Assembly (NCBI GenBank): GCA_014237855.1
Contig: JABACD010000003.1
Coordinates: 124,001 to 188,000 of the forward strand
DNA: 64,000 bases
Direction: 5' to 3'
Source: Planctomycetota bacterium
GTDB taxonomy: Bacteria; Planctomycetota; UBA1135; GCA-002686595
A program made the position numbers and the translations under genes. Positions 46,129-55,053 of the stretch are shown here, one piece after another. A model generated the notes under the pieces. It searched no databases. It saw only the letters and a program-made list of their open reading frames with translations, and was not told the origin of the DNA. Position 1 is the stretch's first letter, and the number at the start of each line of letters is the position of its first letter.

Positions 46129-46947
46129 CTATCCCAAGGCTGCTGCTGCTCGTGCGGCTTCCTGGACACCCCGAGCGAGTACGCTTCGCAGCTTGCCGTC
46201 CTCCAGGGCCATGAGTGCTGAGATGGTACAGCCGGCGGGGGTCGTGACCTGGTCCTTCAGTTCAGCCGGGTGCTTCCCGGTCTCGAGCACCATGGTTGAT
46301 GCGCCGAGGACCATCTGTGCTGCAAGCTCGGTTGCTGTCTTACGCGGAAGTCCGACCATCACTCCTCCCTCGGCGAGAGCATCGATGATCACGTAGACGA
46401 AGGCTGGCCCTGAAGCCGAGAGTCCCGTCACAGCGTCCATGTGTTCCTCGTCGAGTGATAGGGCCCGGCCCAGGGGCTCCATGATGGACAGGGCTGTCTT
46501 CACGTCATCGGGACTGGCATGGGCTCCGGGTGACACGACGGTCATCCCCTTCTGTACCAGGCAGGGGGTATTGGGCATGGCGCGGGCCACGCGCAGGCTG
46601 CACCCAGCAGCCTCCTCCAGCTGAGCCGTGGTGACCCCGGCGCAGATGGAGAGCAGGAGCGGTCCCTGTTCGAGAGCTCCCCCCTCGGCCAGCTCACGGA
46701 CAACCTTGCAGGCAGACCTCGGCTTGACACATAACAAGATCACGTCGGCCTCCCGCGCCGCCTCGATGTTGTCGGTACTGACCGGGTAGGTCGAGTCCGC
46801 GGAGAGGCGCTCCGCACTCTCGTCGTGGCGGACAGTGGCTCGCAAGGAGGAGGGCTGGATGGCGCCTGCCTCGAGGAGTCCGTCTGCGAGGGCGCGCCCC
46901 ATGGTTCCCAGTCCCAGGATGGTGAGTTTACAGTTGTTCAGCATCAT
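46129..46947 (-). CDS. proC: Pyrroline-5-carboxylate reductase
   Basis: 272 residues, the usual length of ProC. The N terminus is a Rossmann fold with 'TILGLGTMGRALADGLL', followed by 'VILLCVKP', 'ICAGVTTAQLEEA', 'RAMPNTPCLVQKG', 'ALSLDEEHMDAVTGLSASGPAFVYVII' (in parts) and the C-terminal dimerisation helices with 'LKDQVTTPAGCTI.AL..LE'. It reduces pyrroline-5-carboxylate to proline with NAD(P)H in the cytoplasm. The start overlaps the stop of the upstream ABC transporter gene by 4 bases, so it is translated from the same transcript, a neighbourhood without obvious functional link. Confidence 0.95.
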   Translation of the reverse strand: MMLNNCKLTILGLGTMGRALADGLLEAGAIQPSSLRATVRHDESAERLSADSTYPVSTDNIEAAREADVILLCVKPRSACKVVRELAEGGALEQGPLLLSICAGVTTAQLEEAAGCSLRVARAMPNTPCLVQKGMTVVSPGAHASPDDVKTALSIMEPLGRALSLDEEHMDAVTGLSASGPAFVYVIIDALAEGGVMVGLPRKTATELAAQMVLGASTMVLETGKHPAELKDQVTTPAGCTISALMALEDGKLRSVLARGVQEAARAAAALG

Positions 46948-48764
46948 TCGGTCTCCGCGGTTGGCGTCGGTGCGGCATCACTGTACTGCAAGCGGTGCAA
47001 CTTCCAGTAGGTTCCCTTTCTTGCTAGCAGCTCCTCGTGGCTGCCTTCCTCCACGAGTCTGCCCTTGTGCATCACCAGGATGCGATCAACGTCCCGGATC
47101 GTGGAGAGCCTGTGAGCAATGATCAGGGAGGTGCGATTCTCCATGACCCGCGTCACGGCCCCCTGCAGGAGGTGCTCCATCTCGGAGTCCACATTGGAGG
47201 TGGCCTCGTCGAGGGCCAGCACCTTGGGGGCCACAGCCAGGACCCGAGCGATCGCGATCAGCTGGCGCTCCCCGGAGGACAGGTTGGCCCCCCGTTCTCT
47301 GACTGGCTCGTGGTATCCACCTGGCATGCGGCGCGTCACCCTGTCCAGGTGCAGCTCATCGGCTGCCCGGGCTGCACTCTCCACGCTGATTTGGGGGTGT
47401 CCCAGCCGGATGTTGTCGAGGATGTCACCGGCGAACAGGAAGACATCTTGAGGCACGATGCCTACCCTCCGACGCAGATCATCAAGGGCGTACTGGCGTA
47501 CATCAATGCCGTCCAGCTCGATGCTCCCTTCTTGGATGTCGTAGAGCCTCGTCAGAAGCTTGAGGATGGTCGTCTTGCCTGCACCCGTCGCACCGACGAA
47601 GGCCACACGCTCACCGGCAGCTACATCGAAGGAGAGGTTGCGAATCACGGGCAGGTCGTCCCCGTAGCCAAAGCTGACGTTCTTGAAGGAGATCACGCCG
47701 CGAGTCTGATCGGGAGCTTGCGGATTCTTGGTCTCAGGTATGTGCTCCTCCGTATCCATCAGCTTGAAGATACGATCGCTCGCTGTCATGGCATTTTGCA
47801 TGACCGTGTACTTGAGACTCAGATCGTTCAGTGGACCGAAGAAGTTGTCCATGTACTGAAGAAAGGCCACCAGGGTTCCAAGGGTGACTCCTGTGCTGAA
47901 GTGATCCTCTCCGGGGTCGATTCCAAGCCCCTCGAGTGCCAGGCCTCCGCCATACCAGAGGATCAGCCCGATTGTGATCGAGCTCAAGAGATCTGTCACT
48001 GCGGAGAGTACCGACTCCCAGGTGACGCTCTCGAGTTGCGAATCACAGAGCTCGTCATTGATCTCGTCGAACCTATCGCGGGTGCGTTTTTCGCGGCGAA
48101 ATGCCTGCACCAGTGGCATTCCGGTGGATTGCTCGTGGATGTAGGCGTTCAGAACTGATCGCTTGGTGACCATGGAGCTGTAAGCCTCTCGCACTCGGAT
48201 ACGGATCCAGAGTGTGATTGACAGCAGGACTGGGACCACGACCAGGGTCACCATGGTGAGCTTCCAGTTCATCCAGAAGAGGATCACCAGGATCCCAGCG
48301 AGATTGATCAGGTCACCCAGGATGGTCACAACGCCAGAGGCGAACATCTCGTGCAGTGACTCGATGTCCGTAGTGACACGTCCGATCAGGCGCCCGATCG
48401 GTGTGCGATCGAAGAAGGAGGCTGACAGCCCTTGCAGATGCTTGAAGACAGCCTTGCGGAGCTCGATCAGCGCATTCTGTCCGGCCAGCTCGAGGGTGTA
48501 GGTCTGCAGGGCACGGCAGATGAGCTCGCCGATGATCGCGAGCGCAACCCCTCCCAGGAGCCAACCGAAGCCGCTCATCTGGTTGGGTCCGATGTAGCCG
48601 TCGATGGCAAGCTTGAGCAGCCATGGCCTTGCCAGACCAAAGGCCGAGGTCAGGAGCAAGAGGGCAAGGGAGAGCCATAGCCAGAGCTGGTAGGGAGCTA
48701 CGAATGCCCACAGCCGTCGAATCAGCCGCGCGTCGTAGATCACTCCCTCTCGATGCTCGCTCAC
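46944..48764 (-). CDS. ABC exporter half-transporter, subunit with intact Walker B Glu
   Basis: 606 residues: six membrane segments in the first 310 residues (type IV/ABCB exporter fold) and an ATPase domain with 'VGATGAGKTTIL' (Walker A, about residue 395), 'LSSGERQLIAIAR' (signature, unusual) and 'KVLALDEATSNVD' (Walker B with catalytic Glu, about 516), and an H-loop 'LIIAHRLST'. The partner gene at 48761 has a normal signature but a degenerate Walker B. That division is diagnostic of heterodimeric exporters such as BmrCD/TmrAB. The two genes overlap by 4 bases. Likely exports drugs, lipids or peptides; substrate unknown. Confidence 0.92.
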   Translation of the reverse strand: MSEHREGVIYDARLIRRLWAFVAPYQLWLWLSLALLLLTSAFGLARPWLLKLAIDGYIGPNQMSGFGWLLGGVALAIIGELICRALQTYTLELAGQNALIELRKAVFKHLQGLSASFFDRTPIGRLIGRVTTDIESLHEMFASGVVTILGDLINLAGILVILFWMNWKLTMVTLVVVPVLLSITLWIRIRVREAYSSMVTKRSVLNAYIHEQSTGMPLVQAFRREKRTRDRFDEINDELCDSQLESVTWESVLSAVTDLLSSITIGLILWYGGGLALEGLGIDPGEDHFSTGVTLGTLVAFLQYMDNFFGPLNDLSLKYTVMQNAMTASDRIFKLMDTEEHIPETKNPQAPDQTRGVISFKNVSFGYGDDLPVIRNLSFDVAAGERVAFVGATGAGKTTILKLLTRLYDIQEGSIELDGIDVRQYALDDLRRRVGIVPQDVFLFAGDILDNIRLGHPQISVESAARAADELHLDRVTRRMPGGYHEPVRERGANLSSGERQLIAIARVLAVAPKVLALDEATSNVDSEMEHLLQGAVTRVMENRTSLIIAHRLSTIRDVDRILVMHKGRLVEEGSHEELLARKGTYWKLHRLQYSDAAPTPTAETE

Positions 48765-50647
48765 TGCTGGGCCTCCTGCTCGAGCTCAGCACGTAGCTTC
48801 TCCGCGATGGCGGCGGCGCTCTCGGATTGTTCCTGAAGGTCCCAGGTGGACCTGTACTGTCCACCGAGAGAGAGCAGCTCCTCGTGGGTGCCCCGCTCCA
48901 CGATCCTGCCCTCCTCGAGCACGATTATCTGATCTGCATGGCTCAAGCTGGAGAGGCGATGAGCGACCAGTACCGTGGTGCGTTGAGCGGCGAACGGCCG
49001 AAGGTGGTCAAGGATGGCGTCGGCGGTGTGAGTGTCGACAGCAGAAAGGGTGTCATCGAGGATCAACAGCCTCGGCGTGAGCAGGAGCACTCGGGCCAGC
49101 GCCGTTCGCTGACGCTGGCCTCCACTGAGGTTGACGCCGCGCTCCCCGATGAGCGTGTCGAGACCGTCCGGGAGCTGATCCAGGTCCTTTCCTAGCTGAG
49201 CATTGTTGAGTGCTTTGAGGACCTGCTCTTCTGTGGAGTGCTCTGCGCCAATAGCCACATTCTCCGTCAGGGACTCGTTGAAGAGGAAGGCCTCCTGGGG
49301 GACATAGCCGGTCTCTGCACGCAGCTCGTTCAGCGGGAAGCTGGTGATGTCGTGTCCATCTATGAAGACCTTGCCAGGAGCTACAGCCAGCTGGCGTGCG
49401 AGCACTCTGGCCAAGGTTGTCTTTCCAGAGCCGGTGTGACCCACGATCCCCAGGGTTGTGCCCGCAGGGATCTCGAGGTCGATGGAGTCGAGCACCTTGC
49501 GTTTCACATCGGCCTCACTTCCGACATGGCGGTCGTCCAGGCTTCCGCTGAGATGCGGCTGCTGGGACAGCGGTGGGTAGACGATCGAGAGGTCCTCGAT
49601 GCGTATGGCACCATGCTCCATGCGGGGAACTTCGAGAGGACTGGTGAGCTCCTGCCGCAGCTCGATCTCGCTATCGAGGATCTCCCTGACTCTTCCGTAG
49701 GCGGCCGTTCCACGGCGAGCCGAGCTGATGATAAAGCCGAGGATTCGGGTCGGAGCAGCCAGCCAGGCCAGGTAGGTGATCATCACCCCGAACTCACCAA
49801 ATGACATCTGCCCGGCTGCCACACGCTCTCCGCCAATTCCCATCACGAGTAGCAGGGACAGGCCGGCCAGCCCCATCATGGATGAGAACAGCAGGGCGCG
49901 AAGCCTGGTGACTTGTAGGTTCAATCGTCGGAATTCCTCGCAGCGCCTGGTGAAGCGCTCGAGGTCCTGACTCTCGAGCACCAGGGTCTTGATCACCAGC
50001 TGGCCGGAGAGGCTCTCGTCTACCTTCTCGGAGATCTCACCGAGTGCGTTCTGCGCAGCCCGTGCAGTGGTTTGAATCTTGCCCGCCAGTCTGTTCGCCA
50101 GGTACAGAAAGGCTGGGTATGGGATGATCGCGATCAGAGCCAGCTGAAAGTCGATGGCAAGCATCAACGGGATCGTGATCGCGTAGAGGGTGATTGTCTC
50201 AGCCAGGTACATGAAGACGGCCCCACCAAGCGACCGCACATACTCGCGGTCGTTGATGCACCGCGACATCAGCTGTCCAGCGGGGTTACGCCCGTAGAAA
50301 GATGGTGCAAGCTTCAGCATGTGGGCGAAGACCTGAGCCAGGAGATCTCGAGAGATCTTGCGGCTGGTGCCCAGGATCAGCAGCCGACTGACTGTCCTGG
50401 TAGGGGCGATCACCGCAGCTGAGACCAAGATCAGCAGCGAAGCGTGGAGAATCAGATCGCTGTACTGACTGAGCTCTGCTGTCGTTTCTGAGAGTTCCAG
50501 CTCCCGAAGCTCATCCAGCGTTGACCAGAAGTAGCGAGGGATTCGCAGCTTCAGCCAGATGCTGATGATGATGCACAGTAGCCCCACCAGGTACGACCAG
50601 CGGTACCGTCGCAGCAGGGGCCATAGGGGTCGGAGCGTTTCGAGCAT
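48761..50647 (-). CDS. ABC exporter half-transporter, subunit with degenerate ATP site
   Basis: 628 residues: transmembrane domain (about 1-320, six segments), then an ATPase domain with 'VGHTGSGKTTLARVL' (Walker A, about residue 402), 'LSGGQRQRTALARVLL' (consensus signature) and 'RLLILDDTLSAVD' (Walker B, about 529) in which the catalytic Glu is replaced by Asp. It is the first gene of the pair. The degenerate residue together with the LSSGE-type signature in the partner shows that only one of the two ATP sites is fully competent, as in known heterodimeric exporters. Starts 84 bases downstream of the ATL gene's stop on the same strand. Confidence 0.92.
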   Translation of the reverse strand: MLETLRPLWPLLRRYRWSYLVGLLCIIISIWLKLRIPRYFWSTLDELRELELSETTAELSQYSDLILHASLLILVSAAVIAPTRTVSRLLILGTSRKISRDLLAQVFAHMLKLAPSFYGRNPAGQLMSRCINDREYVRSLGGAVFMYLAETITLYAITIPLMLAIDFQLALIAIIPYPAFLYLANRLAGKIQTTARAAQNALGEISEKVDESLSGQLVIKTLVLESQDLERFTRRCEEFRRLNLQVTRLRALLFSSMMGLAGLSLLLVMGIGGERVAAGQMSFGEFGVMITYLAWLAAPTRILGFIISSARRGTAAYGRVREILDSEIELRQELTSPLEVPRMEHGAIRIEDLSIVYPPLSQQPHLSGSLDDRHVGSEADVKRKVLDSIDLEIPAGTTLGIVGHTGSGKTTLARVLARQLAVAPGKVFIDGHDITSFPLNELRAETGYVPQEAFLFNESLTENVAIGAEHSTEEQVLKALNNAQLGKDLDQLPDGLDTLIGERGVNLSGGQRQRTALARVLLLTPRLLILDDTLSAVDTHTADAILDHLRPFAAQRTTVLVAHRLSSLSHADQIIVLEEGRIVERGTHEELLSLGGQYRSTWDLQEQSESAAAIAEKLRAELEQEAQQ

Positions 50648-50731
50648 GGGTAGCTGGGCAGTGTCCCAAAGTCATGCTTCGAGGCGAAGGGCTGCTGTGG
50701 TGAATGAGTTCAGCCGGAGAGACTCTTCGCG

Positions 50732-51082
50732 TCAGGCCCGTTCGGGGATCCACCCGAATCGAGTCAAATCCACCCGTTGACCCTGTTCGAACTCGACACC
50801 TTCGTCCGCGAGCCGACGGAGCTGACGGCGTCCCTGGGGACTGTTGGGGTCGAGGCTCGAGCGTCCTGCAGAGTTGAGTACCCGATGCCAGGGAAGCCTG
50901 GTGCTCTCGGGCAGGTCACGCAGGATTCTGCCCACCAGGCGGGCGCGTCCTGACAGGCCAGCTTCCCGTGCCACCTGCCCATAGCTGGCGATTCTCCCGG
51001 ATGGGATTGAATCGACGGTCGCCAGGATTCGCTGGTGAGCCAGGTTCTGATTGGAGGGGGGGCCGGGGCTGTCGGGTGTCAC
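50732..51082 (-). CDS. Alkyltransferase-like (ATL) DNA-binding protein
   Basis: About 116 residues if started at GTG 51082; the frame is open to 51286 but the extra residues are Pro/Ser-rich and do not look coding. The winged-helix MGMT fold is clear: 'ILATVDSIPSGRIASYGQVAREAGL', 'RLVGRILR' and 'LPWHRVLNSAGRSS' (in parts). The MGMT active-site PCHR reads PWHR, so the methyl-acceptor Cys is replaced by Trp; this is characteristic of ATL proteins, which bind O6-alkylguanine and hand it to nucleotide excision repair instead of removing the alkyl group. Start codon uncertain. Confidence 0.8.
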   Translation of the reverse strand: MTPDSPGPPSNQNLAHQRILATVDSIPSGRIASYGQVAREAGLSGRARLVGRILRDLPESTRLPWHRVLNSAGRSSLDPNSPQGRRQLRRLADEGVEFEQGQRVDLTRFGWIPERA

Positions 51083-51380
51083 AAATTGCCAGTCTTGCAC
51101 CCCAGGAGGAGCGAGGCCAACCGGCGAGGGGAAGATTCCAGGGAAAATAGCAATTGAGGCGAACTTGGGCTCAGGACCGGCCATCCAACTTGGTGCTAGT
51201 GATTGGCCTCGCTGCGAGGGGCCAGGAGAGCGACACCTATCAGCGCTCTCTTTCGCCAAGCATGGGGACGCGCGTTCCCAATTCATTAGGAGGCGGGGAT
51301 CCCGGGGGGGGCTCCTCGCCTCCCCCTTCTTACCCTTCGAGCAGCTTCACCGACGTCCCGCTGAGGTCCTGGGGCCTGCG
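51083..51380. other. Intergenic region between two minus-strand genes
   Basis: Contains the possible N-terminal extension of the ATL gene and an inverted repeat (GGAGGCG at 51289 and CGCCTCC at 51317) around a GGGATCCC palindrome and a run of eight G. It lies downstream of the metallo-hydrolase gene and could end its transcript, but no T-run follows. Nothing else is visible. Confidence 0.45.
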
Positions 51381-52133
51381 TCAGGTGAGTTCCTGGACTC
51401 GAGATCCGGCCACGACATCGAGCTGACCCGCCTCGCTACGGATCCAGCACTTCGTCCCGCCATCGTAGTCTGGGGCCCGCAGCAAGAGCGTTACTGGCTC
51501 CTGGCCGAAGAGCGCAGGCTCCTCCCGAAGGCTGTCCTCCCCGATCCAGCTGCGCACGAAGAGGTTCTTCGTGAGCTCCTCGGCGACGGTGGAGGGCACC
51601 GTGTGTCCGGGGTAGATCACCGTCTCCGGCGGCAGGGCCAGCAGGACCTTGAGGATGGAGTGGCGCAGGTCCTCGAAGCAGGTGTGGCCGCTACCGCGCG
51701 TGCCGCCAACGGAGCCTCGAAAGAGGGTGTCGCCCGTGAAGACTGCCAGTCCACTGGCACCTGATACGAAGAGCGCCAGGTGTCCAGCCGTGTGGCCGGG
51801 GATGTGCAGCACCTGGAGCCTCAGGCCCCCGCACTCGAAGTCCTCACCGCCTCCGAGTTCCAGGTCAAAGCCGCCGCAGGCCTGGGCCTCTTCGCGGTGT
51901 CCACAGATCGGGATGGAGTAGCGATCGGCGTACTCGCTCAGATGCGCAATGTGGTCCGGGTGGCGATGAGTGACGAACAGACGCTGTGGGACGAGGTCGT
52001 GTGCCTCGATGGCTGCATGGATCGGACCCGTGGGGGTGCCGCCGTCCACCAGGACGGCCGCACGGCTCTGCTCGTCAGCAACGAGATAGGAGTTGGAGAG
52101 GTAGCGCGGGTCCTGGCTCGTGACCACCAGCAT
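51381..52133 (-). CDS. Metallo-beta-lactamase-fold hydrolase (glyoxalase II-like)
   Basis: 250 residues with the metal motif THRHPDH (about residue 55), 'HIPGHTAGHLAL' (second His ligand, about 112), 'FTGDTLFRGSVGG' (bridging Asp) and 'VIYPGHT' (His). This is the arrangement of glyoxalase II and related thioester or persulfide hydrolases. The last 60 residues form a small C-terminal extension. Five bases separate it from the M3 peptidase upstream on the same strand. Specific substrate cannot be told; a hydroxyacylglutathione-like role is only possible if the cell has glutathione or a similar thiol. Confidence 0.88.
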   Translation of the reverse strand: MLVVTSQDPRYLSNSYLVADEQSRAAVLVDGGTPTGPIHAAIEAHDLVPQRLFVTHRHPDHIAHLSEYADRYSIPICGHREEAQACGGFDLELGGGEDFECGGLRLQVLHIPGHTAGHLALFVSGASGLAVFTGDTLFRGSVGGTRGSGHTCFEDLRHSILKVLLALPPETVIYPGHTVPSTVAEELTKNLFVRSWIGEDSLREEPALFGQEPVTLLLRAPDYDGGTKCWIRSEAGQLDVVAGSRVQELT

Positions 52134-52138
52134 GGGGA

Positions 52139-54226
52139 CTAGGCGAGCCCTGAGTGCCTCAGGAGTGCGTCGGTCTTCGGCTCACGCCCTCGGAAGTCCT
52201 TGAAGACATCCATGGGCTTGCGGCTGCCGCCGAGGCCCAGCACGGTCTCTGCGAAGCGCTTGCCGGTGTTGACGATGGCTGCCTCGTCCTCCAGACCGGC
52301 CTCCTCGAAGGCGGCGAAGGCGTCAGCAGAGAGGACCTCGGCCCACTTGTAGGAGTAGTAGCCGGCAGCATAGCCGCCCGCGAAGATGTGTCCGAAGGAG
52401 TTGAGCGGGCGGGCTTCCGTGTAACGATTCCCGACCAGCGTCTTCTGGGCAACCCGCTCTTGGACGTTGATGGGGCTCTCCTCGCTGTCTGGGTCGAAGC
52501 TGCTGTGAAGCTCCAGGTCGAGTAGGGCAAAGTTGAGCTGCCTGCAGGTGGCCGTTCCGGAGTGAAATGTACGTGCTGCGACGATCTTGTCGAAGAGCTC
52601 CTTGGGCAGCGGAGCACCAGTCTCGTGGTGGGCCGTCATGCCCATGAGCGTCGGCTCGTGATAGCACCAGTTCTCCATGAACTGGCTCGGGAGCTCGACA
52701 GCGTCCCACTCCACATTCTCGATCCCAGAGACCAACCCACAATCGACCTGAGTCAGCATGTGCTGCAAGGCATGGCCGAACTCGTGGAACATGGTCTCGA
52801 CCTCTTCGAAGGTCAGCAGCGCTGGCTTGCCTCCAAGCGGCGGCGTGAAGTTACAGACTATGTAGGCGACCGGCAGGCGCGGTTGACCGTTCTCCTGGGG
52901 AAAGAGGCTGTTCTTGCCCAGCCCATCGTTCATCCAGGCGCCGCCGCGCTTGTCAGCAGATCGGGCGTAGGGATCCAGGAACAGGGATGCAATCTGGTCG
53001 CCCTTGGCGTCTCGAAGGACAAAGTAGGAGACGTCCTCGTTCCAACCAGGCACTGTTCCCGTGACGTCCTCCACGCTGGTCCCGAAGAGCTTCTTCGTCA
53101 GATTGAACAGACCATCAAGGACCTTCTCCATCGGGAAGTAGGGCCTCAGGTCTTCTTGAGTGAAGTCGAAGCGTGACTCTCGAAGGCGCTCTGCCCAGAA
53201 CGGGCTGTCCCAGGGCTGCATGTCTTCGGCGTCGAGCGCGCCCTGGGTACGGGCATGATCGATCATCTCCTGCAGGTCCCGTTGCGCTGCGGGGAAGCCC
53301 ACAACTCTCAGCTCCTCGAGCAGCTGGTGGACGGCGTTCACATCCGGAGCCATCTTGCTTGAGAGACTGACCTCAGCCCAGTTCTTGTAGCCGAGGATGG
53401 CGGCCAGCTCCCTGCGTTTCTGCAAGGTCTGGAGTATGAGTTCGCTGTTGTCCTGCTCTCCTGCGCTCGCCCGGGTGATGAAGGCCTTGTAGACCTGCTC
53501 GCGAAGGTCCCTCCGCCTGGAGTGCTGCATGAACGGACGGAAGCAGGGAAAGTCGAGGGTGATCCTCCAGGGGCCGGACTCGGGTGTGGCATCGGAGCTC
53601 TCGGAAGCCTGGGCTGCGAAGGCTAGCAGGCTGGGAGGCAATCCCTCCACCTGATCCTTGTCCGTGAGTTCAAGTCCAAAGGCCTTGGTCGAGTCGAGCA
53701 CGTTGTTCGAGAAGCGTGTGCTGATCTCGGCGAGCTCCTGCTTGAGCTGATTGAAGCGCGCCTTGGCCTCTCCATCGAGGCCGACACCGCTGAGCCTCGC
53801 GTCATGCAACAGGGAGTCGAGTCCGCGCTGCTGTCCCGGAGAGAGAGTCGACCATTCTTCGCCATTTCGGATCATCTCCAGCTTGTCGAAGATCTGCCTG
53901 CTCTGGCCGAGCTTCATGGAGAACTCGACGATGGACGGTTGCATCTTCTCGTACACCTCACGCAGGGCGGGAGTGTTCTGGACCCCCATGAGATGGGCCA
54001 CGAGCCCCCAGACGAAGTTCATGCGATCGCCGATCCGCTCGAGGGGATCGACGGTGCCTTCCCAGGTGGCGGGGGCCTTCTCTTCCAGTTCCTGGAAGGA
54101 GGTCTCGAGCTCTTCCAGCATGGCCGAAACACCCGGCTCCACGTGCTCTGCACGGAAGTCAGGAAAGCGGGCAATACCGGTCGGGGCCAGAAGCGGGTTC
54201 TCGGGCAGGGTGCTGGTTTCGGGCAT
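52139..54226 (-). CDS. M3-family oligopeptidase (oligopeptidase A/PrlC type)
   Basis: About 695 residues from ATG 54226, which has GAAGGA 8 bases upstream; a TTG at 54244 would add six residues. The thimet-oligopeptidase fold is recognisable and the zinc motif HEFGHALQHML lies at about residue 470, with the third ligand Glu about 25 residues later in 'IENVEWDAVELPSQFMENW'. The N-terminal 'NPLL' start and C-terminal 'FGHIFAGGYAAGYYSYKW' are typical of PrlC. It degrades short peptides, including cleaved signal peptides, in the cytoplasm. Divergent from lemA. Confidence 0.93.
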   Translation of the reverse strand: MPETSTLPENPLLAPTGIARFPDFRAEHVEPGVSAMLEELETSFQELEEKAPATWEGTVDPLERIGDRMNFVWGLVAHLMGVQNTPALREVYEKMQPSIVEFSMKLGQSRQIFDKLEMIRNGEEWSTLSPGQQRGLDSLLHDARLSGVGLDGEAKARFNQLKQELAEISTRFSNNVLDSTKAFGLELTDKDQVEGLPPSLLAFAAQASESSDATPESGPWRITLDFPCFRPFMQHSRRRDLREQVYKAFITRASAGEQDNSELILQTLQKRRELAAILGYKNWAEVSLSSKMAPDVNAVHQLLEELRVVGFPAAQRDLQEMIDHARTQGALDAEDMQPWDSPFWAERLRESRFDFTQEDLRPYFPMEKVLDGLFNLTKKLFGTSVEDVTGTVPGWNEDVSYFVLRDAKGDQIASLFLDPYARSADKRGGAWMNDGLGKNSLFPQENGQPRLPVAYIVCNFTPPLGGKPALLTFEEVETMFHEFGHALQHMLTQVDCGLVSGIENVEWDAVELPSQFMENWCYHEPTLMGMTAHHETGAPLPKELFDKIVAARTFHSGTATCRQLNFALLDLELHSSFDPDSEESPINVQERVAQKTLVGNRYTEARPLNSFGHIFAGGYAAGYYSYKWAEVLSADAFAAFEEAGLEDEAAIVNTGKRFAETVLGLGGSRKPMDVFKDFRGREPKTDALLRHSGLA

Positions 54227-54423
54227 GGAAAATTCCTTCTTCAATCTGCTCTCAGGGGGCGGGGAGGGGGAGTGTAGCCTCTGGGGCCGGGACGTGGCCT
54301 GGGCCGGTCAGGAAGATCCCTTATTGAGTGAATACTGCTCGTGCTACGGCATACTTCCAGTCCACCCTCGCGAGCCCGGATGGGCTGCCCACCCCGCAAC
54401 CAAGAGATGATGAGAGACCCGAG

Positions 54424-55053
54424 ATGAAGCAATCCCGCAGACGAGGAGCAATTCGAGCTGGCCTGGTAGTGCTGGGCGCCTTGCTGTTGCTAGTCCTGGC
54501 TGGAGGCGGCTGCGCTGCAGGGCGCTACAACGAGATGATCTCCGGTCAGGAGGTCGTCGACCAGGCGTTCAGCCAGATCGACAATCAGTACAAGCGTCGC
54601 TCGGACCTGATCCCTCAGCTGGTGACCACTGTCAAGGGCGCTGCCGAGTACGAGAAGGGAGTTCTGACGGAGGTGACCGAGGCGCGAGCCTCCGTGGGAA
54701 GCGTGCAATTGCCTGAGTCGGCCTCGGCCAACCCAGAGGCCCTGGGTGAGTACTTGAATGCCCAGCAGGGGCTCGGCTCGGCGCTCAGTCGATTGCTGGT
54801 GTCGGTGGAGCGGTATCCCGAGCTCCAGGCCACGGCCGCCTTCCGGGACCTGCAGTCGCAGATCGAGGGGACGGAGAATCGCATCGCAGTGGCTCGAGAT
54901 GATTACATCCGAGCGGTCAAGAGCTACAACACCAGTATTCGTCAGTTCCCCGGGAACCTGGTCGCCAGCATCGTTGGTTTCGAGAAGATGCCTCAGCTCC
55001 AGTCGACGACCAGTTCCGAGCGTGCGGTGCCGGCCATCGATTTCGGAGGCTGA
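54424..55053 (+). CDS. lemA: LemA family protein
   Basis: 209 residues from ATG 54424 (the frame is open 96 bases upstream). A single N-terminal membrane segment (about 13-34) precedes the all-helical LemA domain with 'YNEMISGQEVVDQAFSQIDNQYKRRSDLIPQLV' (in parts), 'KGAAEYEKGVL', 'YPELQATAAFRDLQSQIEGTENRIAVARDDYI' (in parts) and 'YN.SIRQFPGNLVA'. LemA proteins are membrane-anchored with the domain outside; role unclear, linked to envelope stress. The next two genes encode TPM-domain proteins and the stop overlaps the following start (TGATG), the conserved LemA-TPM-TPM order. Confidence 0.94.
   Translation: MKQSRRRGAIRAGLVVLGALLLLVLAGGGCAAGRYNEMISGQEVVDQAFSQIDNQYKRRSDLIPQLVTTVKGAAEYEKGVLTEVTEARASVGSVQLPESASANPEALGEYLNAQQGLGSALSRLLVSVERYPELQATAAFRDLQSQIEGTENRIAVARDDYIRAVKSYNTSIRQFPGNLVASIVGFEKMPQLQSTTSSERAVPAIDFGG

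Noticed and set aside
47037-48158. 373-residue plus-strand frame across the ABC transporter
   Set aside because: Opposite strand to a clear ABC gene; composition is a codon-bias shadow.
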